From assembly GCA_018674605.1 (NCBI GenBank), contig JABGZU010000138.1, positions 1 through 16,443 on the forward strand: a stretch of 16,443 nt of DNA. Direction: 5' to 3'. The first letter of the stretch is position 1, and every line of letters starts with the position of its first letter. Below are positions 1 through 6,701 of this stretch, in pieces. This DNA is from Candidatus Nitrosopumilus sp. GTDB lineage: Archaea > Thermoproteota > Nitrososphaeria > Nitrososphaerales > Nitrosopumilaceae. Both the position numbers and the translations under genes were made by a program. The notes beneath the pieces are model-generated. The model had not been told where the DNA came from and ran no database searches. It saw nothing but the letters and a program-made list of their open reading frames with translations.

Positions 1-67
1 ACTCTGCAACAATATCATCTACATCTGAACGATATTCTTCTTTTAGATTGATTTCTCTTAAACTCAA
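1..67 (-). CDS. N-terminus of an unknown protein, truncated by the window edge
   Basis: Only about 22 codons are visible, reading leftward off the window; the peptide begins MSLREINLKEEYRSDVDDIV. The start is a TTG, because an in-frame TAA lies eight codons upstream and no ATG or GTG falls between. A TATA-like TTTAAATA (minus strand, 90-97) lies about 26 bases before the TTG, which fits a leaderless archaeal transcript. The acidic N-terminus vaguely resembles the start of PLD/HKD-domain helicase-type proteins. That is a weak recollection and not a domain call, so the function is left open. Confidence 0.5.
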   Translation of the reverse strand, partial: MSLREINLKEEYRSDVDDIVAE

Positions 68-89
68 TACTGGATATCTATGATTAAAT

Positions 90-97
90 TATTTAAA
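90..97 (-). promoter_or_regulatory. TATA box of the leftmost gene
   Basis: On the minus strand this reads TTTAAATA. It is centred about 27 bases before the TTG start of the truncated leftward gene, the usual archaeal TATA-to-start distance for a leaderless message. Confidence 0.5.
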
Positions 98-146
98 GTC
101 ATGATTGTTATGTGACATCTATCTGGTATATGGACCAAATCCACTA

Positions 147-187
147 AATCATTTCAAAAAATAACTTTGCTATTTTTTGAAATGATT
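147..187. repeat. Perfect 17-bp inverted repeat (hairpin) with 7-nt loop
   Basis: The left arm AATCATTTCAAAAAATA (147-163) is the exact reverse complement of the right arm (171-187), around the loop ACTTTGC. The hairpin sits upstream of the leftmost gene's TATA box and is bracketed by two copies of TGACATCT (113-120 and 193-200). It could be a structured RNA element, an operator, or a relic of a small mobile element. Nothing in the sequence decides between these. Confidence 0.75.
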
Positions 188-202
188 ATGTCTGACATCT
201 TT

Positions 203-469
203 TGGTTTTTTGGTTTTACTTTGGTTTTAACACCTTTTGTTACCTTTTAATGTAAAAATAGGTACATCCGTTTTGGTTTGGTTTTGGTTTTATGAGACAT
301 ACCACAATTTAACCCCAAACTAGGCATAAATTGGTTTGATTTGGTATTACAATACCATTTGGTTTTAGGTGGTTTACAGTTGGTTTTAGGTAAAAAAAGG
401 ACCTTTTAGAATCGTGCCTGTGTGAGAATAGCGCTAAAACCACTTGGTTTGCATTTGGTTTTGTGGTTT
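203..469 (+). repeat. Cluster of 13 TGGTTT motifs on one strand
   Basis: TGGTTT begins at 203, 211, 222, 274, 279, 285, 332, 360, 370, 381, 445, 456 and 464, nearly always on this strand (one reverse copy at 437-442). Neighbouring copies are often 8 to 11 bases apart. ACCTTTT also recurs at 232, 242 and 401. The stretch has no credible reading frame. Together with the hairpin before it, this is what the gene-free region 68-538 contains. Its function is unknown. Confidence 0.7.
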
Positions 470-538
470 ATTGTTTGATTACTACAAAATAATGGATTTT
501 TGTTAATCATGCTGTAGAAATTTGAGAAAATAAAAAAT

Positions 539-835
539 TTAAGATTGATTCCAAGAAGGATATCCACCATCAAGTGTAACTGCATTGAATCCTTCTTTTA
601 CCAATTCATCAGCTGCAATATTTCCCCTATATCCTGTACCACAATAGGTACAGATTTTCTTGTCTTTCAAATCTTCAATTTGTTTTTTCTTTGCATTTCT
701 AATAGATAGTCCTAGAGGCATGTGAACTGAATTTTCTATAATTCCGCCTTTCACCTCATCTAATTCTCGCACATCTATGATGACAAAATCACTTTTTTGT
801 GATTTTAGTTTGTCTGCAGTAATTTTTTCTGCCAT
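539..835 (-). CDS. Single-domain rhodanese-like sulfurtransferase
   Basis: This 98-residue protein is about the length of one rhodanese domain and is probably cytoplasmic, with no signal peptide. It shows the domain's DVRE motif (residues 21-24), a HMPLG segment after the second strand (38-42), and the active-site loop C65-G-T-G-Y-R70, which matches the Cys-x4-Arg loop that carries persulfide sulfur. A second cysteine, C62, lies just before it and could support disulfide or persulfide exchange. The C-terminal GGYPSW resembles the usual 'GG..aW' end of the domain. The family moves sulfane sulfur to acceptors; the acceptor here is unknown. The ATG start follows an AT-rich TATA-like element (856-865) by about 22-25 bases. 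The gene appears monocistronic and has no evident link to the urea genes. Confidence 0.88.
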   Translation of the reverse strand: MAEKITADKLKSQKSDFVIIDVRELDEVKGGIIENSVHMPLGLSIRNAKKKQIEDLKDKKICTYCGTGYRGNIAADELVKEGFNAVTLDGGYPSWNQS

Positions 836-1096
836 ATATTGCCCTGTATGTTATGTAATTTAATTCTGTAAAAGAACTGAGTGAGTATAAAATATCTTGA
901 AAATTTGGTGATGATAAGTGCTCCTATCTGAAATTATCTCTTTAGTCCAATGCTCCAACATCCCACAGTCGTGAGTTATTACTGCATTGTTCAATACTAG
1001 ATTTAGAATTGAATTTGATATGACATTCTATCATTGAAAATATTTGACATATGAGATAGTTCTGGAAATAACTTGTATTCATTGTAGATAAAATGA

Positions 1097-1570
1097 TTAA
1101 TCTAGAATTTTTTGCAAATGTGGATATTCTTCTACCCAATATTTCTGATTCACACATTCCCATTCAAATAATGCAAATGGCTCATTATCTAACATCTGAT
1201 TATTTTCGTTAATTAATTGAATTTCATTTTTAATATTTTGAATTTCTAACTGTTGTTCTGATAGATATCTTAAACGGTGTTCTACTTCTAGTATTCTTTC
1301 TTCTATTACAATGTCAAAATATGATTGAGGTCTTGATTCCATACATGAGTATTCAATTATTTCATCATATTGTAATTGTAATTCATCTATTCTCTGATCA
1401 ACATTTAATTCTGTAACTTTGTTATTTTTTATAATTTCTTTATTGTCTATAATTACTTCATCATTTTCTGTAGGATTCTTTGTTTCTTCCATCTCATTAT
1501 CAAAAATTACTGCAAAAACTACTCCAATACAACTAATTATTGTTAATCCTAATAGAGTATTTTTCTTCAT
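1097..1570 (-). CDS. Hypothetical membrane-anchored or exported coiled-coil protein
   Basis: I do not recognise a family. From the ATG at 1570 the protein has 157 residues. It begins MKKN and has one hydrophobic segment (about residues 4-24), then an acidic Asn/Glu-rich linker and a long charged helical region with heptad-like spacing of Leu/Ile, suggesting a coiled coil outside the membrane. Two cysteines in the exported part (in YSCMES and WECVNQ) could form a disulfide. An in-frame TTG at 1594 would add eight residues, but a TTTAAAA TATA candidate lies only about 12 bases before it, while it is about 35 before the ATG, so I prefer the ATG. The 261 bases between this gene and the rhodanese gene contain nothing I can support. 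Confidence 0.65.
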   Translation of the reverse strand: MKKNTLLGLTIISCIGVVFAVIFDNEMEETKNPTENDEVIIDNKEIIKNNKVTELNVDQRIDELQLQYDEIIEYSCMESRPQSYFDIVIEERILEVEHRLRYLSEQQLEIQNIKNEIQLINENNQMLDNEPFALFEWECVNQKYWVEEYPHLQKILD

Positions 1571-1727
1571 TAGTAGTTTTAATTTATTTATCAACTTAAG
1601 GCTTTTTAAAATTTAGTGAATTTGTAATCAACTGAAAATCTATCGAAATGTATGTGATACTGTGTAATACACAATCAATTTTACATCTTTGGAAAGTTAA
1701 TCAACTAAATGATTCTGATATATTGTA

Positions 1728-1964
1728 ATGAGTGCAGGAGGTAATCTAATATTTTTTGGAGTTGCAATTCTTGTTTTAGATATTTTAATTTTTACTGGAA
1801 CTTTTCCATCAAAATCATTAAATGATCCTACGCTTCATGAGCCATTTTTACTTCTTCCAATTATTGGAATTGTTTCATTTGTTGAATTGCTTTCATTATT
1901 TTTAACAGTCTTTGGATTGATGATGTCCTTTAGTGGAGTTATCACACTTCGAAGAAAAACATAA
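1728..1964 (+). CDS. Hypothetical small membrane protein with two transmembrane helices
   Basis: This 78-residue protein has two strongly hydrophobic helices, about residues 6-26 and 40-68. A short polar loop (about 27-38) joins them, and the tail LRRKT is basic. The positive-inside rule suggests the C-terminus faces the cytoplasm. No catalytic or metal-binding motif is visible and I do not recognise a family. It starts with ATG and precedes a T-rich run. The next gene converges on it, with the stop codons about 22 bases apart. Confidence 0.6.
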   Translation: MSAGGNLIFFGVAILVLDILIFTGTFPSKSLNDPTLHEPFLLLPIIGIVSFVELLSLFLTVFGLMMSFSGVITLRRKT

Positions 1965-1965
1965 T

Positions 1966-2000
1966 TATTTTATTTTAATCTTATTTTTATTTTTTTATTT
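1966..2000 (+). terminator. T-rich intrinsic terminator region
   Basis: Directly after the stop of the two-helix membrane protein the plus strand has repeated T runs (TTATTTTATTTTAA, then TTTTTATTTTTTTATTT). U-rich tracts without a hairpin are the usual archaeal terminator. The run extends into the 3' end of the convergent zinc-ribbon gene. Confidence 0.45.
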
Positions 2001-2112
2001 TACTAAGATACTTTTTTAATTTACTGAAAATATCATATTCAATTTTGATCATTTTACATTTTGGACAAAATTCTGAATCTCCCATTTTTGCACCACAATA
2101 AGAACAACTCAT
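1987..2112 (-). CDS. 41-residue zinc-ribbon protein
   Basis: This small gene reads ATG to TAA on the minus strand. The protein starts MSCSYCGAKMGDSEFCPKCK and carries two Cys-x2-Cys knuckles, C3/C6 and C16/C19, ten residues apart. That is the classic zinc-ribbon layout. A short Lys-rich amphipathic tail (about residues 20-41) follows and ends in SKIKK. Such mini-ribbons bind zinc and often mediate protein or nucleic-acid contacts, but no partner can be named here. The exact double knuckle makes chance coding unlikely despite the shortness. Codon use is AT-rich like the neighbours. Confidence 0.7.
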   Translation of the reverse strand: MSCSYCGAKMGDSEFCPKCKMIKIEYDIFSKLKKYLSKIKK

Positions 2113-2412
2113 TATGAGAAAATATTGTATTGCAATTAGATAAGACTGTCTATTAATCAAATATCTCTACCTCTCAAATAAAATTGAATTTTTAATTTGT
2201 TTAGAATAATCTTGATATTCTATTATTTTTATTTGTAATATTCCTGAGGATTCTAATTCTTACTATGTTTAAAATGAATACAACAAAAGAAATCATATTT
2301 TAACAAAATCTTAGAATTTAAAATACTACTAGCAAATCTTTTTCTTCATTATGTTCATTTTAAAAAAATTGCTAAATACTATATTCCCTTATCTTTTTTG
2401 GAGTGCTTATGA
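2113..2412. other. AT-rich intergenic region before the ParB-like gene
   Basis: About 300 bases without a convincing gene. An 11-bp inverted pair, TTTAAAATGAA (2268-2278) and its complement (2354-2364), is separated by 75 bases. A TATA-like CTAAATACTATATT ends near 2383, and a GGAGTG ribosome-binding-like motif at 2400-2405 precedes the TTG start of the next gene by about seven bases. The inverted pair may be chance in such AT-rich DNA. Confidence 0.4.
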
Positions 2413-3282
2413 TTGGATCCTGTTGATAATTCTATAATTGAACCAATTGAATTACGTATGATAAAACCCTCTAATTTTGCTGTAAGGCATACCCTGTCTT
2501 CAAAATCTCCTGAATTATCTAGTCTTAAAGCAAGTATTTCTGAACATGGTTTACTACAGCCCATTGTAATTAGACCTCTAGAACGTGGATTTGAACTAGT
2601 TGCAGGTCATAGGCGATTTGCAGCATGTAGGTCTCTTCGTTGGAGATTCATATCTTGTAAGATACGAGATCTATCTGATAAACAGGCATATGAAATTCAG
2701 TTAACTGAAAATATTCAGAGAAAATCTATGGATCCTATTGAAGAAGCTGAAGCTTATCAAAAATATGTTAACGAATTTGGTTGGGGTGGTATATCTGATC
2801 TTAGTAAAAAAATTGGTAAAAGTGAAGAATATGTTTCTCATAGAATGCATTTACTAAAACTACCTGATACTGTACAAAAGAATCTGATTCAAAATAACCT
2901 AAGTGTAAGTCAAGCATTAGAAGTGGTTCATGTTGATGATTCTAAAAAAGATACTTTAGCTAATGAAATTATTGAAAATAAATTAACAGTACAACAAATT
3001 AGAGTTTTAAAAACTAAGATGAAATCTGAACTAGAACCAATTATAAAAAAAGATGACTCTTCATCAAAGTCATTACATTTAGCAAAAAAGAGCCATTTAA
3101 CATTGAAAATAACTCTTTCTAGAATTGATGATTTAATTCAAGATGCTCATAAAATAAAAAATCGTAAACAACGATTGGAATCTATTAAATTTTTAATGAG
3201 TCTTAGATTGAAAGTTCATTCATTAATTGATGATGCAATACATTTCAAAAAGATTGTCTCTAGAGATGTTAATTCCCAATAA
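2413..3282 (+). CDS. ParB/Spo0J-family nucleotide-binding protein
   Basis: This 289-residue protein has the ParB layout. An N-terminal ParB/sulfiredoxin-like domain (about residues 10-105) carries G65-H-R-R68 in GHRRFAAC, the counterpart of the GERR box, and E99-N-I-Q-R103, the second CTP-binding motif of ParB clamps. A helix-turn-helix follows (about 126-150, ISDLSKKIGKSEEYVSHRM), then a charged C-terminal helical region (190-289). In bacteria such proteins bind parS and use CTP to slide on DNA. In archaea the role is less clear, and no ParA ATPase gene is adjacent. The start is TTG, because an in-frame TGA immediately precedes it and the first internal ATG (residue 16) would cut into the domain; a GGAGTG motif sits upstream. 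Its 3' end overlaps the convergent Lrp gene by 14 bases. Confidence 0.85.
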   Translation: MDPVDNSIIEPIELRMIKPSNFAVRHTLSSKSPELSSLKASISEHGLLQPIVIRPLERGFELVAGHRRFAACRSLRWRFISCKIRDLSDKQAYEIQLTENIQRKSMDPIEEAEAYQKYVNEFGWGGISDLSKKIGKSEEYVSHRMHLLKLPDTVQKNLIQNNLSVSQALEVVHVDDSKKDTLANEIIENKLTVQQIRVLKTKMKSELEPIIKKDDSSSKSLHLAKKSHLTLKITLSRIDDLIQDAHKIKNRKQRLESIKFLMSLRLKVHSLIDDAIHFKKIVSRDVNSQ

Positions 3283-3808
3283 ATGGTGGGGCCCATTCTT
3301 TGAGAAATTCTTTGTATTCTCTTTCTGTATATGTTAATGCGTATAATGATGCATCTGTTTGTGGTACGAAATCATACACTTCATATGTTTGAATGATATC
3401 TCCAAACAAATTTCTGTAAATGTCATTTTCTTCATCTGCCATGTCATTTGACAAAAATGATTTTATTGTAATCCAATCATATCCTCCACGTGTTTTTCCA
3501 GAAAATAATACAAATGGTGCATCATTAAGATATTTTTTCAAACCTTCCATTCGTTTAGGTAATGATTGTGATGTTCTAAATGTGACAAGATCTACTCGTA
3601 TAACTTTATGGGGAATTTTTTTTGCATCTACCTTAATGGTATATCCTTGGATTACTTTCTCTGATTCTAATTTTGCAATTCTTGATTCAATTTCCTCTTC
3701 AGTTAAACTAATTTTGAATTTTTTCAAAAAATCCCATATCTCAAATGTACTTTGTTTAGCATCTTGAGATAATGCTGAAATTATGTATTCATCAATCTGG
3801 TCAACCAT
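3269..3808 (-). CDS. Lrp/AsnC-type transcriptional regulator
   Basis: This 179-residue protein has an N-terminal winged-helix-like region (about residues 1-60: DEYIISALSQDAKQSTFEIW, then 'EEEIESRIAKLESEKVIQGY') ending with the GYTIKVD step typical of Lrp/AsnC proteins. The rest could be an effector or oligomerisation domain (about 65-165). It is somewhat longer than classical Lrp and its C-terminal half is divergent, so the ligand is unknown. The ATG lies 26 bases after a minus-strand TATA (GTTAAATA, 3831-3838), so the message is probably leaderless. It is divergently arranged with the symporter-USP gene, which makes that transporter a candidate target; this is inferred from position only. 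The 3' end overlaps the ParB-like gene. Confidence 0.75.
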   Translation of the reverse strand: MVDQIDEYIISALSQDAKQSTFEIWDFLKKFKISLTEEEIESRIAKLESEKVIQGYTIKVDAKKIPHKVIRVDLVTFRTSQSLPKRMEGLKKYLNDAPFVLFSGKTRGGYDWITIKSFLSNDMADEENDIYRNLFGDIIQTYEVYDFVPQTDASLYALTYTEREYKEFLKEWAPPFIGN

Positions 3809-3838
3809 TGTAGTATGGAGACATTTGATGTATTTAAC

Positions 3839-3850
3839 ATCTTTAAAGAT
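3839..3850. promoter_or_regulatory. Palindrome ATCTTTAAAGAT, candidate operator
   Basis: This perfect 12-bp palindrome abuts the TATA box of the Lrp-type gene (3831-3838, minus strand), over its BRE position, in the 107-base region shared with the divergent transporter. A regulator bound here would compete with TFB, which would suit autoregulation. In AT-rich DNA the match could also be chance. Confidence 0.4.
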
Positions 3851-3884
3851 TTAATGGGTGTTTTTTTAGACTCTATAATTTTAT

Positions 3885-3894
3885 TTTAATATTA
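3885..3894 (+). promoter_or_regulatory. TATA box of the symporter-USP gene
   Basis: TTTTAATATT is centred about 26 bases before the TTG start at 3916. The spacing fits a leaderless message and supports the TTG start. Confidence 0.45.
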
Positions 3895-3915
3895 GTTAAT
3901 TGGTTTCTTGTTACT

Positions 3916-6231
3916 TTGAGTACAATTTTATCTGAAAATGTAGGATATCTGCTTTTGATTGGAGTTGGTGTAATTCTATCATTATCTGTTATTTTGATGG
4001 TAAAAGCTGAAACAAAATGGCTTGGAACTCGAAAAACATCTGAATGGTTTTACACTGCGGGTAGAACTATCAAAACTGGATTAATTGCATCATCTATTGT
4101 TTCTGCTTGGACTTGGGCTGCAACTCTTTTACAATCTTCTACTGTTACCTATGAATTTGGTTTGGGTGGTGCATTTTGGTATGCCGCAGGAGCATCAATT
4201 CAAGTAATATTATTTGCAATTCTTGCAATTGAATTAAAACGTAAAGCTCCTATGACTCATACTTTCCCTGAAATGCTTTATGTTAGATTTGGTAAACATC
4301 CTCACAAAGTCTTTTTAGTTTTTGGTTTAATGACTAACACTATAGTTACTGCAATGCTTCTATTAGGAGGAGCTGCAGTAATCAATTCTTTAACTGGTGT
4401 TAATATTACACTAGCTGCATTTTTAATTCCAGCTTGCATTATAGTTTATACCATTTTTGGTGGATTAAAGGCAACATTTTTTGCAGAATATCTTAACACT
4501 TCATTTATTTTTATTGTAGTTTTAATTTTTGTAACTTCCATCTATTTCATAAATCCTGAAATTGGTGGCATTTCTGGTATGTATGATAAATTAACTCAAG
4601 CATCAATTTTACAACCAGTTGAAGGAAATGCATTTGGAACTTATCTTACTTTGGCCTCTATTGGTGCACTAATTTTTGGTGTAATCAATATTGTTGGTAA
4701 CTTTGGAACTGTATTTGTTGATCAGTCTTATTGGCAAAAAGCAATTGCTGCCCGACCAAAAGCTGCTACTGGTGGATTCATTATTGGAGGTTTGGCGTGG
4801 TTTGCAATTCCATTCACTCTTGCGACTACCTTGGGATTAGCTGCAATAGCTACTGGTGTTACTCTTTCCGAATCTGATATTGGATTAGGACTAATTGCGC
4901 CAACTACTGCTGCACATCTTATGGGTGATTTTGGTGCAATCTTGATTTTATCTATTTTGTTTACTGCCGTTACTGCTGCAGGATCTTCTCAACTAGTAAG
5001 TGTCTCATCTCTTGTAACTTATGATGTATTTCGTACTTATCTAAAACCTTCTGCAACTGGTCGTGAATTAATTAGAGTTTCAAGATTAACTATTCTGGGT
5101 TTTGGAATTGGTATGGGATTTTTGACATTATTGTTGTATCAATCTGGAGTTAGCTTACAGTATGTGTATTTGATGATGGGTATTCTGATTGGTTCTGCAG
5201 TTGCTCCGATATCTTTTGCAATATTGTGGAAAAAAACTCATAGAATTGTAGCTACTGCAGGTGCTATCATTGGTCTTATTTTTGGTATTAGTGTTTGGCT
5301 ATTTACTGCAAACTTTATGTTTGGAGAAATTACTCTAGTTTCAACTGGAAATCAAATTCCTTTATTGTATGGAAATATTGCATCTATTCTAACTGGTCTT
5401 TTGATTACTGTATTTGGTAGTCTGATAAAATCTGAAAACTTTGACTTTAGAATTATGCATCAAAAAATCCTTGTCGTTGATGACAAAGTACGTTCTATGA
5501 TAAAACGTGATACTGATGAACAATATTTGAAACGTTCTCTAAATTTTTGTATTAAAATTGGTTTTTCAATATCTATTTTCTTTGTAATAGTTTGGCCTGC
5601 AACATTTATTCTAACTGACTTTATTTTTGATGAACAATCCTTCTTCTTTTGGATTTCTTTGGCAATAGTTTGGGCAGTAGCTGCCGGACTTGTGCTTATT
5701 ATTTTACCATTCATTGAAGCCCGAAAAAGTATTGCTGAAATTATTCACAAAGCAAATGTTGAATCTGATATTGCACTGGTGAACTCTTTTGATTCTAATA
5801 ATGATTTATCTGATAATACGCCTATAATACGTGTTCTTGTGCCTGTGGATGGCTCTGCAAGTTCTTTGCGTGCATTACATCATTCTAGTTATTTATTCAA
5901 AGGAATCACAAGGGTTAGAATTTATCTGTTACATGTTATTGAATGGACTGATGATGATGATGAAAATATTGATGAAACTATGTCTTCTCAAATACAAGAA
6001 GAAGGTAGACTAATTCTTCGAAGTATCGTTGTCCCAAAACAACTCAATGATTACAAACGCATTGTAAAACTAGGTAATCCTTCTGTTAAAATTGTAGAAC
6101 TTGGAGATGCCTTGAATGTTGATATGATAATTATGGGTAAAGTCGGGATTGGAAAATCTAATTCTTCGTTGGGGCATATTTCTCAACAAGTAGTAAATCT
6201 TACTACAAAACCTGTAGTTTTCATAGACTAA
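3916..6231 (+). CDS. DUR3-like sodium/solute symporter fused to a universal stress protein domain
   Basis: This 771-residue protein joins two domains. Residues 1-610 form a sodium:solute symporter of the DUR3 urea-transporter type, with about 14-15 hydrophobic helices and hallmark stretches such as SAWTWAATLLQSS (63-75) and ELKRKAPMTHTFPEML. Residues about 635-771 form a cytoplasmic universal-stress-protein domain: VLVPVDGSASSLRAL (639-653), LLHVIEW, GNPSVKIVE, and a C-terminal loop GKVG-x8-GH (741-754). That loop is one residue shorter than the usual G-x2-G-x9-G-S/T nucleotide-binding motif and has His for Ser/Thr, so ATP binding is uncertain. Much of the symporter part matches the second transporter at 12811, making them paralogs. 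The substrate is probably urea or a related small solute, inferred from the family and the nearby urease genes. The start is TTG with a TATA box 26 bases before it. Confidence 0.88.
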   Translation: MSTILSENVGYLLLIGVGVILSLSVILMVKAETKWLGTRKTSEWFYTAGRTIKTGLIASSIVSAWTWAATLLQSSTVTYEFGLGGAFWYAAGASIQVILFAILAIELKRKAPMTHTFPEMLYVRFGKHPHKVFLVFGLMTNTIVTAMLLLGGAAVINSLTGVNITLAAFLIPACIIVYTIFGGLKATFFAEYLNTSFIFIVVLIFVTSIYFINPEIGGISGMYDKLTQASILQPVEGNAFGTYLTLASIGALIFGVINIVGNFGTVFVDQSYWQKAIAARPKAATGGFIIGGLAWFAIPFTLATTLGLAAIATGVTLSESDIGLGLIAPTTAAHLMGDFGAILILSILFTAVTAAGSSQLVSVSSLVTYDVFRTYLKPSATGRELIRVSRLTILGFGIGMGFLTLLLYQSGVSLQYVYLMMGILIGSAVAPISFAILWKKTHRIVATAGAIIGLIFGISVWLFTANFMFGEITLVSTGNQIPLLYGNIASILTGLLITVFGSLIKSENFDFRIMHQKILVVDDKVRSMIKRDTDEQYLKRSLNFCIKIGFSISIFFVIVWPATFILTDFIFDEQSFFFWISLAIVWAVAAGLVLIILPFIEARKSIAEIIHKANVESDIALVNSFDSNNDLSDNTPIIRVLVPVDGSASSLRALHHSSYLFKGITRVRIYLLHVIEWTDDDDENIDETMSSQIQEEGRLILRSIVVPKQLNDYKRIVKLGNPSVKIVELGDALNVDMIIMGKVGIGKSNSSLGHISQQVVNLTTKPVVFID

Positions 6232-6239
6232 TAATTTTA

Positions 6240-6578
6240 TTATATTGAAAATTTAATTATATTTTTTGGAAATTTATCTACCATTATTTCTATTGTTATT
6301 ATTTTGATATTTTTAAAACTCTTCCAACTATTTTTATTAGTTTGAAACTGTTTGATTGTTTCTTTTTCTATTTTTTGGTAGTTTGTTTTGTCTCTAATTT
6401 TTTTGATATTTTTAAAACTACAAAATATTATTAATTGTTCTAAACTTATTGATTTATTTTCAATAATTTTTTGATTAATAATTTGATAAATTGTTTTAAA
6501 ATTATTTTCCTTTTGATTACTGATTTGAATTTCATTTGACTCTTTATTTTTAAAAGTAAAATATTTGATATGAATCAC
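6240..6578 (-). CDS. Doubtful AT-rich ORF, no recognised family
   Basis: This frame would encode 112 residues from a GTG start, dominated by Lys, Ile, Asn, Glu and Gln. It has no glycine or alanine at all, which is unusual for a folded protein and unlike every neighbour. An exact 19-nt repeat (6302-6320 and 6401-6419), 99 bases apart and so in frame, encodes SFKNIK twice. No convincing TATA box or ribosome site precedes the start. It may be a fast-evolving or degenerate gene, or non-coding DNA whose A-rich minus strand happens to lack stops. It converges on the symporter-USP gene, with eight bases between them. I keep it only as a possible gene. Confidence 0.25.
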   Translation of the reverse strand: MIHIKYFTFKNKESNEIQISNQKENNFKTIYQIINQKIIENKSISLEQLIIFCSFKNIKKIRDKTNYQKIEKETIKQFQTNKNSWKSFKNIKIITIEIMVDKFPKNIIKFSI

Positions 6579-6701
6579 ATATTCAATTTATCTAAAAAAG
6601 TACATAACAATTTTTAGTCGATATCTACTATATATTCAAAATTCTCTTTTTTTGAAATTCTTTATACTTTAATTATTGTTCTAGTTTATGGTACTCAAAA
6701 C

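Noticed and set aside
203..469. CRISPR array or telomere-like tandem repeat
   Set aside because: The repeated unit is only six bases, irregularly spaced, with no constant-length spacers and no strict tandem order.
942..1163. 73-codon minus-strand ORF after the coiled-coil gene
   Set aside because: It overlaps the 3' end of the better-supported coiled-coil gene in another frame, has no promoter, and its sequence looks non-protein-like.
2268..2364. 11-bp inverted pair TTTAAAATGAA upstream of the parB-like gene as an operator
   Set aside because: The arms are 75 bases apart and consist almost only of A and T, so chance is a sufficient explanation.
2351..2437. 28-codon hydrophobic ORF just before and into the parB-like gene, a possible leader peptide
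   Set aside because: No promoter or ribosome site is convincing, it overlaps the parB start in another frame, and hydrophobic short ORFs are common in T-rich DNA.
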